A DNA stretch of 58,253 nt from Prochlorococcus sp. AG-424-P18 (lineage in GTDB: Bacteria; Cyanobacteriota; Cyanobacteriia; PCC-6307; Cyanobiaceae), in NCBI GenBank assembly GCA_003213235.1, contig QCNJ01000010.1, positions 1 to 58,253 of the forward strand, given 5' to 3'. The position numbers were made by a program, and so were the translations under genes. Numbering within the stretch: the first letter of the stretch is position 1; each line of letters starts with the position of its first letter. The notes under the pieces were generated by a model, which saw only the letters and a list, made by a program, of their open reading frames with translations, ran no database searches and was not told where the DNA came from. Shown piece by piece: positions 38,947-49,233 of the stretch.

Positions 38947-39738
38947 TCATTTTCTAAGTAATTTAACTTTCCATCGTTCTCTTTTGGTTATTTCTAAATT
39001 TAGAATTTCGATAAATCCTTTATTTTCAAGTTCTAGTTTGTCGCCAATTTTTAGATTAATTGTTGGCTTATTAACTTTGCTTCCATTTAATCTGAGCATT
39101 CCATTTTCTATCCTTTCAATGATTTTGGTTCGTGATACCCTAAAGCCAGCTGATGCTATAGCATCTAATCTTGTTGAAGCTTCTACTGTATTGACAAGTT
39201 TTTTTGATCTTCCAGAAGGTATTTGTAATTCATCTATACCTACTACATTAACTTTTACTTTTACGTCTCTTAAATAAAAAATCTTTTCATCTAGATGCTT
39301 AATATCTGAATTATCAATTATCCCTTGTGCTCCCCTATCGCCAATAGTCCATATATCTCCAACTTTTATTTGATTTACCCCATTTTCAATCAAGAGGGAT
39401 CTAAAGTCGTCTTGTGTAGCATTATCAAACAAAAAATTTCCAATAATTTTTATTCCTTGAGCTGGAAAATTACTTTTTAGCGCATTCTCTTCAGGAATGT
39501 TATCTCCTCTAAAGCAAGCTATCCTAGATCTTTGAGAAGAGGAGAATCCTCCATAAATAAAAAATTTGAAATCATTTAAATTTTCAAAATCTTTTAAAAT
39601 CTCTTCGCAAACATAAGTTGAATTAAACCCAGTCCAATAAGTTTCCCAGTGCTTGTAAGCTAAGCTTGCAATATTTATTAATTCCTCAGTTTCTTTTTTG
39701 TAATTTGAATTTAATAAGATCTTTTTAAGGTCAATCAT
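38947..39738 (-). CDS. Photosystem II S4-domain protein (YlmH-like)
   Basis: A 263-residue protein with an N-terminal and central alpha/beta part (GGFSSSQRSRIACFRGDNIP is the family motif) and a C-terminal S4 RNA-binding domain (residues about 180-250: RLDAIASAGFRVSRTKIIER and then NGMLRLNGSKVNKPTINLKI). In cyanobacteria this family is annotated as photosystem II S4-domain protein. Relatives such as YlmH act on stalled ribosomes. It ends next to tRNA-Val and is adjacent to 39739 without a gap. Confidence 0.9.
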   Translation of the reverse strand: MIDLKKILLNSNYKKETEELINIASLAYKHWETYWTGFNSTYVCEEILKDFENLNDFKFFIYGGFSSSQRSRIACFRGDNIPEENALKSNFPAQGIKIIGNFLFDNATQDDFRSLLIENGVNQIKVGDIWTIGDRGAQGIIDNSDIKHLDEKIFYLRDVKVKVNVVGIDELQIPSGRSKKLVNTVEASTRLDAIASAGFRVSRTKIIERIENGMLRLNGSKVNKPTINLKIGDKLELENKGFIEILNLEITKRERWKVKLLRK

Positions 39739-40305
39739 TTAGCCTTCTAAAAAAATTATATCTTTTGCTTCTGATTGTTTTATCAAAGCCCATGGTAATT
39801 CAGCTCCGATTTGGTTTTCAAGTAGAACAAGCCATTTACCCTCTTTATTAAAATTAATGATCGATCTTAACTCTTTATTTCTATTAATGTTGATACTTGC
39901 AGAAGATACAATGCTTCCTAAAAATCCTGAACCCATTCCCAAAAGACCTCCAATCAATGATTCCCCAATATTATTTAAACCAAGAAAGCTGAAGGTAGAT
40001 AAATTAGTCATATTAGAAAAAGCTATTCCAGCTATAAACCCAAATGGCATTAGCCATCTACTCATATCTTGTTGTCTGATCTTTCTATCAAGTTTAGGAT
40101 TTAAGATTCTTATATCTTCAAAATTTTGAGATTTGAATAAGATATTTGCTTTCGCATTCAATAATTCTGTTTCGTCTGATGATAATTTCTCACTTATTGG
40201 TGGGATCAAAATAGCTTCTGAGAGCATTACTGATTTTTCTTTGAACACTTCAAATAGTTGGATACATTTATCAATGTCTTCAAATATCATGATACTTTTA
40301 GTCAA
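39739..40305 (-). CDS. Conserved hypothetical protein with central hydrophobic region
   Basis: A 188-residue protein: a soluble N-terminal part, then a hydrophobic, Gly-rich centre (FGFIAGIAFSNM and GESLIGGLLGMGSGFLGSIV, about residues 90-140) and a soluble C-terminus ending WALIKQSEAKDIIFLEG. The centre looks like two membrane segments or a Gly-zipper. It is upstream of, and abuts, the S4-domain gene, so they probably form one unit. A cyanobacterial family with no known role. Confidence 0.75.
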   Translation of the reverse strand: MTKSIMIFEDIDKCIQLFEVFKEKSVMLSEAILIPPISEKLSSDETELLNAKANILFKSQNFEDIRILNPKLDRKIRQQDMSRWLMPFGFIAGIAFSNMTNLSTFSFLGLNNIGESLIGGLLGMGSGFLGSIVSSASININRNKELRSIINFNKEGKWLVLLENQIGAELPWALIKQSEAKDIIFLEG

Positions 40306-40404
40306 ATTTCAATCCTCAAATGTTTGTGTGTTATTCAAATTAATAAAATAAGATACATACACTATAGATTAAGTTAAAGTAAAAGATTAAAGAACCAATC
40401 TTAA

Positions 40405-41991
40405 ATGACAAAAGTTCTCATTACAGATCCAATTGATCAAACAGGAATCGATATTCTTTCACAAGTTGCTCAGGTTGATCAAAAAATAGGAATCTCGGAC
40501 TCTGAGTTAGCTTCCATTATTCAAGATTATGATGCTTTAATGATTCGCTCTGGCACTCAAGTTACCGAAGAAATTATTAACTCTTCAAGTAAACTAAGAA
40601 TTATTGGACGAGCGGGAGTTGGAGTCGATAATGTAGATGTTAAAGCTGCTACGCAAAAAGGAGTTCTTGTTGTTAATTCTCCAGGAGGTAACACAATAGC
40701 CGCTGCTGAACATACTATAGCTATGATGTTGGCTTTATCTAGACATATTCCAATTGCTAATAGTAGTACTTTGTCAGGTAAGTGGGAGAGAAAGAAATTT
40801 GTTGGGAATGAGCTTTACAAGAAAAAATTAGGTGTAGTAGGTTTAGGGAAAATTGGTGCTCATGTAGCGAAAGTTGCTAATGCATTAGGAATGGAAGTTT
40901 ACGGATATGATCCCTTTGTCTCATCTGAAAGAGCTCAACAAATACAAGTTAAACTATCTGAACTAGAGGATTTATTCATACAATCTGATTATGTAACTTT
41001 GCATTTGCCTCGCACACCAGAGACAGAGAATTTAGTAAATATAGATGTCCTTAAAAGTATGAAAAGTAGCGCAAAATTAATTAATTGTGCTCGAGGAGGC
41101 TTAATTGATGAAGAGGCATTAGCAGAAGCTTTAAATAAATCATTGATTGCAGGTGCTGCAATAGATGTCTTTTCTATAGAACCTTTGGAATCTAATTCAC
41201 CACTTTTGAAGGTTGAAAAGAATCTTATACTTACCCCACACTTAGGAGCATCTACTCGGGAAGCACAAGAAAATGTAGCTGTTGATGTTGCAGAACAAAT
41301 AAGAGATGTCTTGCTTGGTTTATCTGCTAGAACTGCAGTAAATATTCCAGGTTTGAGTCCTGATATTATGGATAGTCTAAAACCTCATTTGCAGTTGGCT
41401 GAAACAATGGGTCTGCTTATAAGCCAGCTTTCAGGTGGGCAGATACATAAGCTAGAAGTAAAGCTTCAAGGTGAATTTGTTCAACATCCTTCTCAGCCAT
41501 TAATAATAGCTAGTCTAAAAGGTCTTCTAAGTAAAGCTTTGGGAGATAGGATTAATTATGTGAATGCTTCGCTAGAAGCAGATTCAAGAGGTATTTCAGT
41601 AGTCGAGAATAAAGATGAGGCAAGACCTGAATTTGCTAGTGGCTCGCTCCAATTAACTACTTATGGAGATAATGGTGACCATAGCGTGGCCGGGAGCATT
41701 TTTGCTGATGGGGAATTAAGAATTATTAGTATTGACCAATATCCAGTTAACGTATCGCCAAGCAGATATATGTTGGTTACTAGACACAGAGATATGCCTG
41801 GCATTATTGGTAAGCTGGGGTCTTTATTAGGTAGCAATAATGTAAATATTGCCTCAATGCAAGTTGGGCGCAAAATTGTTAGAGGAGAAGCTGTTATGGT
41901 TCTTAGTATTGATGATCCAATACCTAATAAGCTGCTTGATACAATTATTGAAGTTGAGGGAATTACTAAAGCTAATCCAGTTACTTTATGA
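40405..41991 (+). CDS. serA: D-3-phosphoglycerate dehydrogenase
   Basis: A 528-residue long-form PGDH, the first step of serine synthesis (3-phosphoglycerate to 3-phosphohydroxypyruvate, NAD-linked). Seen are RAGVGVDNVDVKAAT, the Rossmann GLGKIGAHVAKVANALGMEV, NCARGGLIDEEAL (catalytic Arg) and TPHLGAST (catalytic His). After the intervening domain comes the C-terminal ACT domain (LVTRHRDMPGIIGKLGSLLG), normally the serine-feedback site. It is followed 18 bases later by prmA. Confidence 0.97.
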   Translation: MTKVLITDPIDQTGIDILSQVAQVDQKIGISDSELASIIQDYDALMIRSGTQVTEEIINSSSKLRIIGRAGVGVDNVDVKAATQKGVLVVNSPGGNTIAAAEHTIAMMLALSRHIPIANSSTLSGKWERKKFVGNELYKKKLGVVGLGKIGAHVAKVANALGMEVYGYDPFVSSERAQQIQVKLSELEDLFIQSDYVTLHLPRTPETENLVNIDVLKSMKSSAKLINCARGGLIDEEALAEALNKSLIAGAAIDVFSIEPLESNSPLLKVEKNLILTPHLGASTREAQENVAVDVAEQIRDVLLGLSARTAVNIPGLSPDIMDSLKPHLQLAETMGLLISQLSGGQIHKLEVKLQGEFVQHPSQPLIIASLKGLLSKALGDRINYVNASLEADSRGISVVENKDEARPEFASGSLQLTTYGDNGDHSVAGSIFADGELRIISIDQYPVNVSPSRYMLVTRHRDMPGIIGKLGSLLGSNNVNIASMQVGRKIVRGEAVMVLSIDDPIPNKLLDTIIEVEGITKANPVTL

Positions 41992-42009
41992 AGTTGCTTG
42001 TCCTAGTTA

Positions 42010-42921
42010 ATGGAAACTAAAGATTGGTATAAGCTAACTTTTCTGATAGAAAGTGATTCAGAAGAAATTATTATTTGGAAATTAAATGAGCTGGGAATAT
42101 TTAGTTTTTCATTTGAATATTTAATTAAAAATGAAAATAAAAAAGAAGTGAATATATGGCTTCCAATTGATGATTGGGGCGAGAGGTCTAGAAGTAGATT
42201 TGAAAAAATAATTAGCAAACTTCTAAACATTAATGCCCCAAAGAATCAATTTTTTGACTGGAGTATAATTAAAGAGGAGGATTGGTTGACAAGCTGGAAG
42301 CAATATTGGGCGCCTGAATTAGTAGGAAATCATTTTTTAATATTGCCTTGTTGGATAAATCTAAATGAAAAATTTAAAGATAAACAAATTATAAAAATTG
42401 ATCCTGGAGCAGCCTTTGGTACAGGAAGTCATCCTTCAACTTATCTTTGCTTAGAAAAAATGGAGAATATTTTATTTGCTGATAAAAAGGTATTAGATAT
42501 TGGTAGTGGTAGCGGGATTTTGAGTGTTGCTGCAAGATTACTTGGTGCTAAAGAGGTTTCTGCAGTCGATAATGATTATTTAGCTATAAATTCAACTAAC
42601 TCTAATTTTCAAATAAATTTCGGTAATTTAAATAACTTAAATACATATTTGGGATCTTTTAATGAGGTAATTTTAAAAAATCAACTCAAACAATTTGATT
42701 TTGTTTTATGTAATATTCTTGCTGAAGTAATAAAAGAAATGATTCCAAATATTTATAAGTGTTTGAAAAACAATGGAGAAGTCATTTTCAGTGGAATTCT
42801 GAATTCACAAAAGGATGAAATTATAAAAATATTAATTCAGAATAACTTGAAATTATTGGATGTATCAACTAGAAAAGATTGGGCATGCATTTCTGCTCAA
42901 AAAACCAGCGATCCAAGCTAA
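42010..42921 (+). CDS. prmA: Ribosomal protein L11 methyltransferase
   Basis: A 303-residue methyltransferase. The C-terminal catalytic half has the PrmA signatures [50 protein letters not shown] and [11 protein letters not shown], ending in an FSGIL / RKDWACI pattern. The N-terminal substrate-recognition domain is diverged. It methylates L11 at several positions. It lies 18 bases after serA and is likely co-transcribed. Confidence 0.95.
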   Translation: METKDWYKLTFLIESDSEEIIIWKLNELGIFSFSFEYLIKNENKKEVNIWLPIDDWGERSRSRFEKIISKLLNINAPKNQFFDWSIIKEEDWLTSWKQYWAPELVGNHFLILPCWINLNEKFKDKQIIKIDPGAAFGTGSHPSTYLCLEKMENILFADKKVLDIGSGSGILSVAARLLGAKEVSAVDNDYLAINSTNSNFQINFGNLNNLNTYLGSFNEVILKNQLKQFDFVLCNILAEVIKEMIPNIYKCLKNNGEVIFSGILNSQKDEIIKILIQNNLKLLDVSTRKDWACISAQKTSDPS

Positions 42922-43055
42922 GTATAAGTTTTTCTTATAGATACTCTTTCATACATTCTATTGTGTCATTTTTTACTTCAAAATCTCACATATCGACTCA
43001 ATCGATGTTAAAAATGTATTTGATAGGTATTAATTACCAACAATTTTTTATTTAA

Positions 43056-43355
43056 ATGGCTTCCTACAAAGTTACACTCATCAATGAAGGTGAAGGTCTC
43101 AATTCTACTATTGAAGTACCTGATGACCAGTATATTCTCGATGCGGCTGAAGAACAAGGTATCGACCTTCCTTATTCCTGCAGAGCTGGGGCATGTTCAA
43201 CATGTGCTGGAAAAGTTACTTCAGGTAGTGTTGATCAATCAGATCAAAGCTTCTTGGATGATGACCAATTAGAAGCTGGTTTCGTTCTTACATGCGTTGC
43301 TTATCCAACTTCTGACGTAACAATTACAACTCATGCCGAGGAAGAATTGTACTAA
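43056..43355 (+). CDS. petF: [2Fe-2S] ferredoxin, photosynthetic
   Basis: A 99-residue plant-type ferredoxin. The cluster cysteines are seen in [14 protein letters not shown] (C-x4-C-x2-C) and VLTCVAYP (fourth Cys). It receives electrons from photosystem I and passes them to FNR, nitrite reductase, desaturases and others. The gene has its own terminator (43401-43427) and 130 bases of upstream sequence, so it is a single-gene unit. Confidence 0.97.
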   Translation: MASYKVTLINEGEGLNSTIEVPDDQYILDAAEEQGIDLPYSCRAGACSTCAGKVTSGSVDQSDQSFLDDDQLEAGFVLTCVAYPTSDVTITTHAEEELY

Positions 43356-43400
43356 TTATAAAGAATTAACTTTTCTAAGTTGATAATTCATCATTTCTCT

Positions 43401-43427
43401 GCCACCCTCTATGAAGGTGGCTTTTTT
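43401..43427 (+). terminator. Intrinsic terminator of petF
   Basis: GCCACC (43401-43406) pairs with GGTGGC (43416-43421), followed by six T. Confidence 0.92.
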
Positions 43428-43431
43428 GTAA

Positions 43432-43800
43432 ATGAATAAATTTGAATTTTTAAAAAACGGTTGTGTTCAATCAAGTTATGGAGGTCAGTACAGTTATAAG
43501 GTGATTGGACCATGTTGCAGACTTTACGATAGGGAAGACTTACCTTGGCCCTGTTCAAGGCTTTCTTGGAGGAGTAAGGAGCCTAGTTGGAGAAGAATAG
43601 GTTCTAGGTTCGTTGCTGATATGGCTTCAAGAAAATGTCCATCTTACTCAGTACAGATTTTGGAGCCTGGCTCAAAACCTGTTGAGACTGTAATAACACT
43701 TTTTTCAAAGAAATTTTCTTCTGATATACAAGAATGGTGGTACAGCAAAAAACCAGGCTCAAAGGAGCCTGGTAATACTTTCCCTTCTGAAGTTAGTTAG
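43432..43800 (+). CDS. Conserved hypothetical protein, 122 aa
   Basis: A soluble Arg/Trp-rich protein: YKVIGPCCRLYDREDLPWPC, then SRLSWRSKEPSWRRIGSRFV and ADMASRKCPSYSVQILEPGS. Five Cys include a CC pair, which could bind metal. I know of no named domain. It starts five bases after the petF terminator. Its last codons (KKPGSKEPGN) overlie a nine-pair hairpin that acts as terminator on the other strand. Confidence 0.75.
   Translation: MNKFEFLKNGCVQSSYGGQYSYKVIGPCCRLYDREDLPWPCSRLSWRSKEPSWRRIGSRFVADMASRKCPSYSVQILEPGSKPVETVITLFSKKFSSDIQEWWYSKKPGSKEPGNTFPSEVS
43746..43773 (-). terminator. Minus-strand terminator inside the 43432 gene
   Basis: ACCAGGCTC (43752-43760) and GAGCCTGGT (43765-43773) form a perfect nine-pair stem with a four-base loop. 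On the minus strand it is followed by TTTTTT. It must end the pentapeptide-gene transcript, whose stop is 37 bases before it. Confidence 0.88.
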
Positions 43801-43809
43801 CTTTAAATA

Positions 43810-44412
43810 TTATGCTTTTGGCTTTGGAGGCATGTACCCTTTTAAGCCGGTACATTCAAGACTATCAATTGTATTAACTCCAGTTTGTGAGTTAGTTCCA
43901 CTAGCTCTTTCACATAATGATTTTCTCTGAGAAAGATCAAGATTTGCATCAGTAAAGTCTGCTCCATCAATGATTGCTCCATCAAAAACACTTTTCATTA
44001 GCTCACCATTGGTAAGATTTGCATCTGTAAAATCAGCATTATCAAAGCGTGTTGCATATGCAATTAGGTCAGTCATATTAGCTCCCTTAAAACTAGAGTT
44101 TTTTGCAGTTGTTACACTCATATATGCGCCTTGAAGATTAGCTTCTCCTAAATCTTGGTTCGATAAATCATATTTTACATATTCAGTATTATGAAGGTCG
44201 GCACCGTGAAGATCATCTTTCAGTACATCAACTGATGAAGGATCACTAGGATAGAGTGCGTTTGCAGAGATTGGATTAATAAGTAAACCAATAATTAATG
44301 GAAGAAAAATAAATAGTCTTTTAAAAGACTTATGTAATGATGAAAAAATAGAAACCATTTCGATCAACATCAATATAGAAAACCTATAACTATTATTCCA
44401 TGGGTTGGTCAT
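43810..44412 (-). CDS. Pentapeptide-repeat protein, probably lumenal
   Basis: A 200-residue protein with a signal or anchor (FKRLFIFLPLIIGLLINPIS, about residues 30-49, then ANALYPSDP) followed by about 15 pentapeptide units of the A(D/N)Lxx type (LHGADLHNTE, LGEANLQGAY, FTDANLTNGE, IDGADFTDAN). Two Cys in the C-terminal tail may form a disulfide, typical of thylakoid-lumen pentapeptide proteins. The true start may be the internal Met at residue 19. Its terminator lies in the opposite gene. Confidence 0.88.
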   Translation of the reverse strand: MTNPWNNSYRFSILMLIEMVSIFSSLHKSFKRLFIFLPLIIGLLINPISANALYPSDPSSVDVLKDDLHGADLHNTEYVKYDLSNQDLGEANLQGAYMSVTTAKNSSFKGANMTDLIAYATRFDNADFTDANLTNGELMKSVFDGAIIDGADFTDANLDLSQRKSLCERASGTNSQTGVNTIDSLECTGLKGYMPPKPKA

Positions 44413-44444
44413 TTACGACCTTTCTTCTCACGAACTGTTGCAGT

Positions 44445-45383
44445 TTATTTTATTTCTGCTGTTAGAAAATCTTTTGCAAGCTGAGTATTTGGAAAAACTT
44501 TTTGAGCCTCTTTAAGCAAATCTCTTGGCGTAATTGAATTTTTATTGGTATATCTTGGACTTAAATGAGTAATAATTAATTTTTTTGTGTTAGATAATAA
44601 TGCTGTCTTGGCAGCCATGATGGTTGTGGAATGTAATTTATCGTAGGCCATGCTTACATCCTCCTCTGAAAAAGTCGATTCATGTACGAGTAAATCGGCA
44701 TTTTTTGATAGTGAAACAGCTGATTCGCTAAAGACTGTATCTGTGCAATAAACAAAACTTTCACCCTCTCTAGGAGGTCCACAGAATTCTTTCCCATCAA
44801 ATTTCCTGCCATCCTCTAAAACTACTTTTTTACCTTGTTGTAGTTCTGAATAAATCGGTCCAGGTGCTATTTTTAGAGACTGTGCTTTTTTGATATCAAA
44901 TATACCTGGTTTATCTTTTTCATTAACTCGATAACCATAAGAAGGTATTTTATGTTTAAGGCAGGCACAATTTACTTTTATTTTATTGTTTTCAAATAGA
45001 ACTTTATTTTCTGATGCAAAATTTTCAACTTCCACAAAATGTAATGGGAAAGATAATTTGCAAAAACTACTTTTAAGAGCAGAATTTATAAAACTTCGCA
45101 ACTCTGAAGGACCGTAAATTTCAATACCCTTACTATTTCCTGATAAGCCTAAAGAAGCTAAAAGTCCAGGTAAACCATAAATATGATCTCCATGCATATG
45201 TGTTACAAATATTTTCTTGATTTGTGAAGATTTAATATTACTTCTCATTATTTGATGTTGTGTTCCTTCACCACAATCAAAAAGCCAAACTTCTGATGAC
45301 TGGGATAATTTAAGTGCTAGGGAAGAAACATTTCTCGTTAAGGACGGGACTCCTGAGCTTGTTCCTAAGAAGGTGATATTCAC
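44445..45383 (-). CDS. rnz: Ribonuclease Z
   Basis: A 312-residue metallo-beta-lactamase-fold endonuclease that trims the 3' ends of tRNA precursors. Seen are FLGTSSGVPSLTRNVSSLAL (N-terminal), the zinc motif THMHGDHIYGLPGLLASLGL (H-x-H-x-D-H), YCTDTVFSES and the HST box (VHESTFSEED, LHSTTIMAAKTAL), ending ITHLSPRYT. The tRNA-Val gene lacks an encoded CCA, so RNase Z processing is expected for it. Confidence 0.96.
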   Translation of the reverse strand: MNITFLGTSSGVPSLTRNVSSLALKLSQSSEVWLFDCGEGTQHQIMRSNIKSSQIKKIFVTHMHGDHIYGLPGLLASLGLSGNSKGIEIYGPSELRSFINSALKSSFCKLSFPLHFVEVENFASENKVLFENNKIKVNCACLKHKIPSYGYRVNEKDKPGIFDIKKAQSLKIAPGPIYSELQQGKKVVLEDGRKFDGKEFCGPPREGESFVYCTDTVFSESAVSLSKNADLLVHESTFSEEDVSMAYDKLHSTTIMAAKTALLSNTKKLIITHLSPRYTNKNSITPRDLLKEAQKVFPNTQLAKDFLTAEIK

Positions 45384-45471
45384 TTATTTATGATATTTTT
45401 ATTTTTATATCTGGATTAAATCTAGACTTTTAGTCAAACTTAGGCAAATTAAGCATCTGTTTTTAAACAAA

Positions 45472-46647
45472 GTGATACTTAAAGTTAAAAATAACCATAG
45501 TAAATTTTGTCTGATTATTATTTTATTTATTTGTGTTTTTCAGAGTGAAGGTGTTTATGCATCTAGAGAACCAATAATTAGAGTTTTGATATCAAAAAAT
45601 AACAATTTAAGGATTAGGTCAGATAGATCAATTCCTTTAACCATAGAGGGGGAATTTTTTTCAAGAAAAAAAATAAAAGGCTTAACTTTGAAAAATGAGA
45701 AAAATAGAAAAATTTTATATTTTGATAAAAATAAACAAAAAAAATATGATTTAAAAAGTAATCAACAATTTCAAGTTAGTACTTCTGATGGCAGAGGTAT
45801 ATGGGTAGGTCAGAAGAGATTTCCTGGAAAGCTTAATCTCTTTGTACTTGATTCTGAAATATTTTTAGTGAATGTTTTAGGAATAGAAAAGTACTTAAGT
45901 AGTGTAGTTGGTTCAGAGATGCCAACAAAATGGCCTTTTGAAGCATTAAAAGCACAAGCAATTGCCTCTAGAACTTATGCTTTAAAGCAAAAGGGAAATA
46001 ATTTATTTGATATAGATTCAACCCAGAAAAATCAAGTTTATAATGGCTTGGAGTCAAGAACTAATAAAACTATCAGAGCCGTTAAAAGTACAAGATCTTT
46101 GGTTTTGATATATAAAAATAAATTAATTAATGCTTTGTTTCATAGTAGTTCAGGAGGTATGACAGAAAATAGTCAAGATGTATGGAAGAATCAATATCCA
46201 TATTTATCGAGTGTTAAAGATTTTGATAAAAAGAATCCAAAATTTAAATGGCAAAAAAAATTTTCAAATCAAGAATTAATAAATTTGTTCCCAAAGATTG
46301 GAGGAATAAAAAATATAGAGATTCTAAATATAACTAGTACCGGACGGGTGAAAAATGTAAGACTTGTTGGAGCTTATGGTTCAGATCAATTATCAGGGAT
46401 TGATCTAAGAAAAAAATTAGGATTAAATAGTAATTTTGTAAGATTTAAATTTATAGAAGAAGAACTTAACAAAAATGCTCTTCAAAAAAAAAGTTTGATA
46501 GTTTTTGGACAGGGATCAGGTCATGGAGTAGGAATGAGTCAATGGGGGGCGAAATATATGGCGACTAAAGGCCAAAAAGCTGAAAGAATATTAAAGTATT
46601 TTTATAGAGGAGTGCAAATTAAACCTTTTAGAAAAGATTACTTATAG
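45472..46647 (+). CDS. SpoIID/LytB-domain protein, exported
   Basis: A 391-residue protein with an N-terminal signal segment (FCLIIILFICVFQSEGVYAS, cleavage near residue 30). The SpoIID domain shows VLGIEKYLSSVVGSEMPTKW, FEALKAQAIASRTYALKQKG, FHSSSGGMTENSQDVW and near the end GSGHGVGMSQWGAKYMATKG. SpoIID is a lytic transglycosylase acting on peptidoglycan strands lacking stem peptides; cyanobacterial copies probably act in wall remodelling. GTG start. Confidence 0.9.
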   Translation: MILKVKNNHSKFCLIIILFICVFQSEGVYASREPIIRVLISKNNNLRIRSDRSIPLTIEGEFFSRKKIKGLTLKNEKNRKILYFDKNKQKKYDLKSNQQFQVSTSDGRGIWVGQKRFPGKLNLFVLDSEIFLVNVLGIEKYLSSVVGSEMPTKWPFEALKAQAIASRTYALKQKGNNLFDIDSTQKNQVYNGLESRTNKTIRAVKSTRSLVLIYKNKLINALFHSSSGGMTENSQDVWKNQYPYLSSVKDFDKKNPKFKWQKKFSNQELINLFPKIGGIKNIEILNITSTGRVKNVRLVGAYGSDQLSGIDLRKKLGLNSNFVRFKFIEEELNKNALQKKSLIVFGQGSGHGVGMSQWGAKYMATKGQKAERILKYFYRGVQIKPFRKDYL

Positions 46648-46650
46648 AAG

Positions 46651-47568
46651 CTATTTGGCATTAAGGACTAATTTTGGATTTATAAACGATTCATCTTTAT
46701 TTAAAAAACCAATCCCAAGAAGATCGTTTTTAGTGTCAATAACTTTTATGGGTTTTGTATTCTCAAAAGTATTGTTTTTTTTTAGGTAATTTATGTCAAC
46801 CTTAACTGCTCTTCCAGTTTGCCAACAGTTGATTTCTTCTTCATTATTTAAAACTAATGTTGAAATATGATCAAGGGCAGAAATTGTTGGAATAATAAAA
46901 TTTGCTTTATTTTTTTTATCTTTTTCGATATCTGAGATTTTTACAGAATCTCTCTCTTGAAATCCACAAGCTGAAATTCTTTTTAGTTGTAGAAGGCAAC
47001 CCTCAGAATTTAGAAATTTTCCTAGATCTCTAGCAATTGACCTTATATATGTTCCTGCAGAACATTTTATTTTTATTTCTATGATTCCATCATTTTGGTT
47101 CCATTTTATTAAAGTGAGTTCGTCTATTTTTACTTCTCTTGGGGATAATTCAAAATATTCATTTTTAAAAGATTTTTTATAGGCTCTCTCACCATTAATG
47201 TGAATACTTGACACTTTTGGAGGAATTTGTTTAATTATTCCTCTGAAGTTGTTTAAATATTGATCCAAAAGCTCATGGGTAATTTCAGGCCAATCTTTTT
47301 GATTAATTATTTTGCCATGAATATCATCAGTACTTGTTCTGATGCCCAATTTAATTTGGCCTATGTAAGTTTTTCCCTGAGGAAGATATTGAATAAATCT
47401 CGTTGCACTTCCAATAGCTATTGGTAAAGTTCCTGTAACTTCTGGATCAAGTGTTCCCATGTGTCCAACTTTCTTTGTATTTAGTAACTTTCTTATTTGT
47501 TTAACACAATCATGCGAGGTGCAACCTTTATCTTTATTAATTACTAAGAATCCATTTTTAGTTTCCAT
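46651..47568 (-). CDS. truB: tRNA pseudouridine(55) synthase
   Basis: A 305-residue Tru[41 protein letters not shown] (with the catalytic Asp in TLDP), GERAYKKS, and [16 protein letters not shown] (R-D-L-G motif). It makes pseudouridine at position 55 of tRNAs. It converges with the SpoIID gene, three bases apart. Confidence 0.97.
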   Translation of the reverse strand: METKNGFLVINKDKGCTSHDCVKQIRKLLNTKKVGHMGTLDPEVTGTLPIAIGSATRFIQYLPQGKTYIGQIKLGIRTSTDDIHGKIINQKDWPEITHELLDQYLNNFRGIIKQIPPKVSSIHINGERAYKKSFKNEYFELSPREVKIDELTLIKWNQNDGIIEIKIKCSAGTYIRSIARDLGKFLNSEGCLLQLKRISACGFQERDSVKISDIEKDKKNKANFIIPTISALDHISTLVLNNEEEINCWQTGRAVKVDINYLKKNNTFENTKPIKVIDTKNDLLGIGFLNKDESFINPKLVLNAK

Positions 47569-47644
47569 GTTTAATATTAAGAATACTTTGAGAAAGATTT
47601 CTTACTATTTTATTATCTTTAATATCAGTAGATAAATTAAGAAA

Positions 47645-48385
47645 TTGAAAGCAGATAATTTAATTTTAAACGAGTTCTCTGATCATGCTTTTAATTTGAA
47701 ATCACATTTAATTGAATTCTTTTCAATGAAAGAATCTGATTTAGATGGATTTCTCGCAAATGCAAAGATGAATTTGGCTAATTTACATCCAGCAAATGCT
47801 TTAAGTGATGTTTCAGATTTTTATTCTGATATTGTGGGAGATCGGCATATTGCTGATTTAGCTGCTTGGCATATTTCAAGTAAGGATTATATAGCTGATA
47901 CTTTAAAACTTCAGCAAATATTTTCTAAGGATTTAGTTTTAGATTTTGGAGGAGGGATTGGTACCCATGCCTTAGCAAATGCAATGTCTTCAAAAGTTGA
48001 ACATGTTTTTTTTGTAGATATTAATGAAACAAATAGAAACTTCGTTGAATACAGGGCTAGTGAATTAGGAGTTGAAAAAAAGCTTACTTTTTGCAGGACA
48101 ATTGAAGATACCAAAATATCAAAATTTAATACGATAGTTTGTCTTGATGTTTTGGAACATCTTGCTGATCCTGTTTCTCAAATAGAAATTTTCAATGAAT
48201 TTATGGATTTTGATTCTACTGCTTTATTTAATTGGTATTTCTATAAAGGAGAAAAAAATGAATATCCTTTTCATATTGAGGATAAACAAGTGGTTGAAAA
48301 ATTCTTCAAAAAACTCCAACAAATTTTTCTAGAAGTTTTCCATCCCATTCTTATAACTACAAGAGCTTATAAGAAAGTTAGATAA
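47645..48385 (+). CDS. SAM-dependent methyltransferase
   Basis: A 246-residue protein: an N-terminal helical region, then the SAM-binding [20 protein letters not shown] (about residues 97-116), [15 protein letters not shown], and [15 protein letters not shown], a typical class I pattern. The substrate is unknown. TTG start. It overlaps the convergent rpmA by eight bases. Confidence 0.82.
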   Translation: MKADNLILNEFSDHAFNLKSHLIEFFSMKESDLDGFLANAKMNLANLHPANALSDVSDFYSDIVGDRHIADLAAWHISSKDYIADTLKLQQIFSKDLVLDFGGGIGTHALANAMSSKVEHVFFVDINETNRNFVEYRASELGVEKKLTFCRTIEDTKISKFNTIVCLDVLEHLADPVSQIEIFNEFMDFDSTALFNWYFYKGEKNEYPFHIEDKQVVEKFFKKLQQIFLEVFHPILITTRAYKKVR

Positions 48386-48638
48386 CTACATTAACTCTTT
48401 TTCTATTTCTTAAATTTCTTTTAATGCTCTCGAAACTTACTGTTCCTTCTGTAAGTGCAAAAAGAGTGTCGTCTTTTCCTTTGCCAACGTTGATTCCAGG
48501 CAAAAAGGATGTACCTCTTTGGCGAATTAAAATTGATCCGGCAGTTACCTTTTCTCCACCATAAGCTTTAATTCCCAATCTTTTGGAATTTGAATCTCGA
48601 CCGTTTCTAGTAGAGCCTGTCCCTTTTTTATGTGCCAT
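48378..48638 (-). CDS. rpmA: 50S ribosomal protein L27
   Basis: An 86-residue L27 beginning [20 protein letters not shown], then [28 protein letters not shown]. The N-terminus reaches toward the peptidyl-transferase centre and starts directly with MAHKKG, so no propeptide is present. It lies 9 bases after rplU, the usual order. Confidence 0.98.
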   Translation of the reverse strand: MAHKKGTGSTRNGRDSNSKRLGIKAYGGEKVTAGSILIRQRGTSFLPGINVGKGKDDTLFALTEGTVSFESIKRNLRNRKRVNVVI

Positions 48639-48647
48639 TAGAAATGT

Positions 48648-49088
48648 TTATTTTTTTGAGGTTTCGGATTTTGGCTTAGTTTCCTTTTTGATAGTTTCCT
48701 TTTTTGAAGAAGACTTTGGAGCACTTTTACCTATCGATATTGATTTTACCATAACCCTTGTAAGTTCTTGTCTGTGACCCATCTTTCTTCTTGTCTTTTT
48801 TTTCGGACGCATCTTATATACAAGAATCTTCTTATCTCTTAAGTGGGAAACCACTTCTAATTCAATTTTGGCATCTTTAACATAAGGCTTACCAATAGTT
48901 ATAGAGTCTTTATCTTTTAAAAGTAAAACTTTTTCAAGTATGATTTTATCTTTTTCTTTTGAATTTAATCTGTCGATATCATAATATCTGTTGACTTCAA
49001 ACCAAAATTGTTGACCTGAAGTTTCTGCTATTGCGTACAATTCATTTGCTTTTGATGAACTGCTTGAGGAGGTTTTAGAATTAGTCAT
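48648..49088 (-). CDS. rplU: 50S ribosomal protein L21
   Basis: A 146-residue L21. The core (YAIAETSGQQFWFEVNRYYD, KVLLLKDKDSITIGKPYVKD, then KMRPKKKTRRKMGHRQELTR) is preceded by a Ser-rich leader and followed by a Lys/Ser-rich tail, both usual in picocyanobacteria. It is the first gene of the L21-L27 unit. kaiB is divergent on the other side, with no kaiA between. Confidence 0.97.
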   Translation of the reverse strand: MTNSKTSSSSSSKANELYAIAETSGQQFWFEVNRYYDIDRLNSKEKDKIILEKVLLLKDKDSITIGKPYVKDAKIELEVVSHLRDKKILVYKMRPKKKTRRKMGHRQELTRVMVKSISIGKSAPKSSSKKETIKKETKPKSETSKK

Positions 49089-49233
49089 AATCTTAAGACA
49101 CTACTAGGCTCAAATATATATTTTGATTAAACCTAGTTAGTAATCATAATTGTTTGTTTATTTTCTTATTTTGTAGTGTAATAAGTCAAGGGTTGTTTAA
49201 AAACTTTTGATATCAATTTAAGGAGAACAAAGT

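Noticed and set aside
49089..49233. Possible kaiA remnant between rplU and kaiB
   Set aside because: I read all frames and found no KaiA-like segment in these 145 bases.
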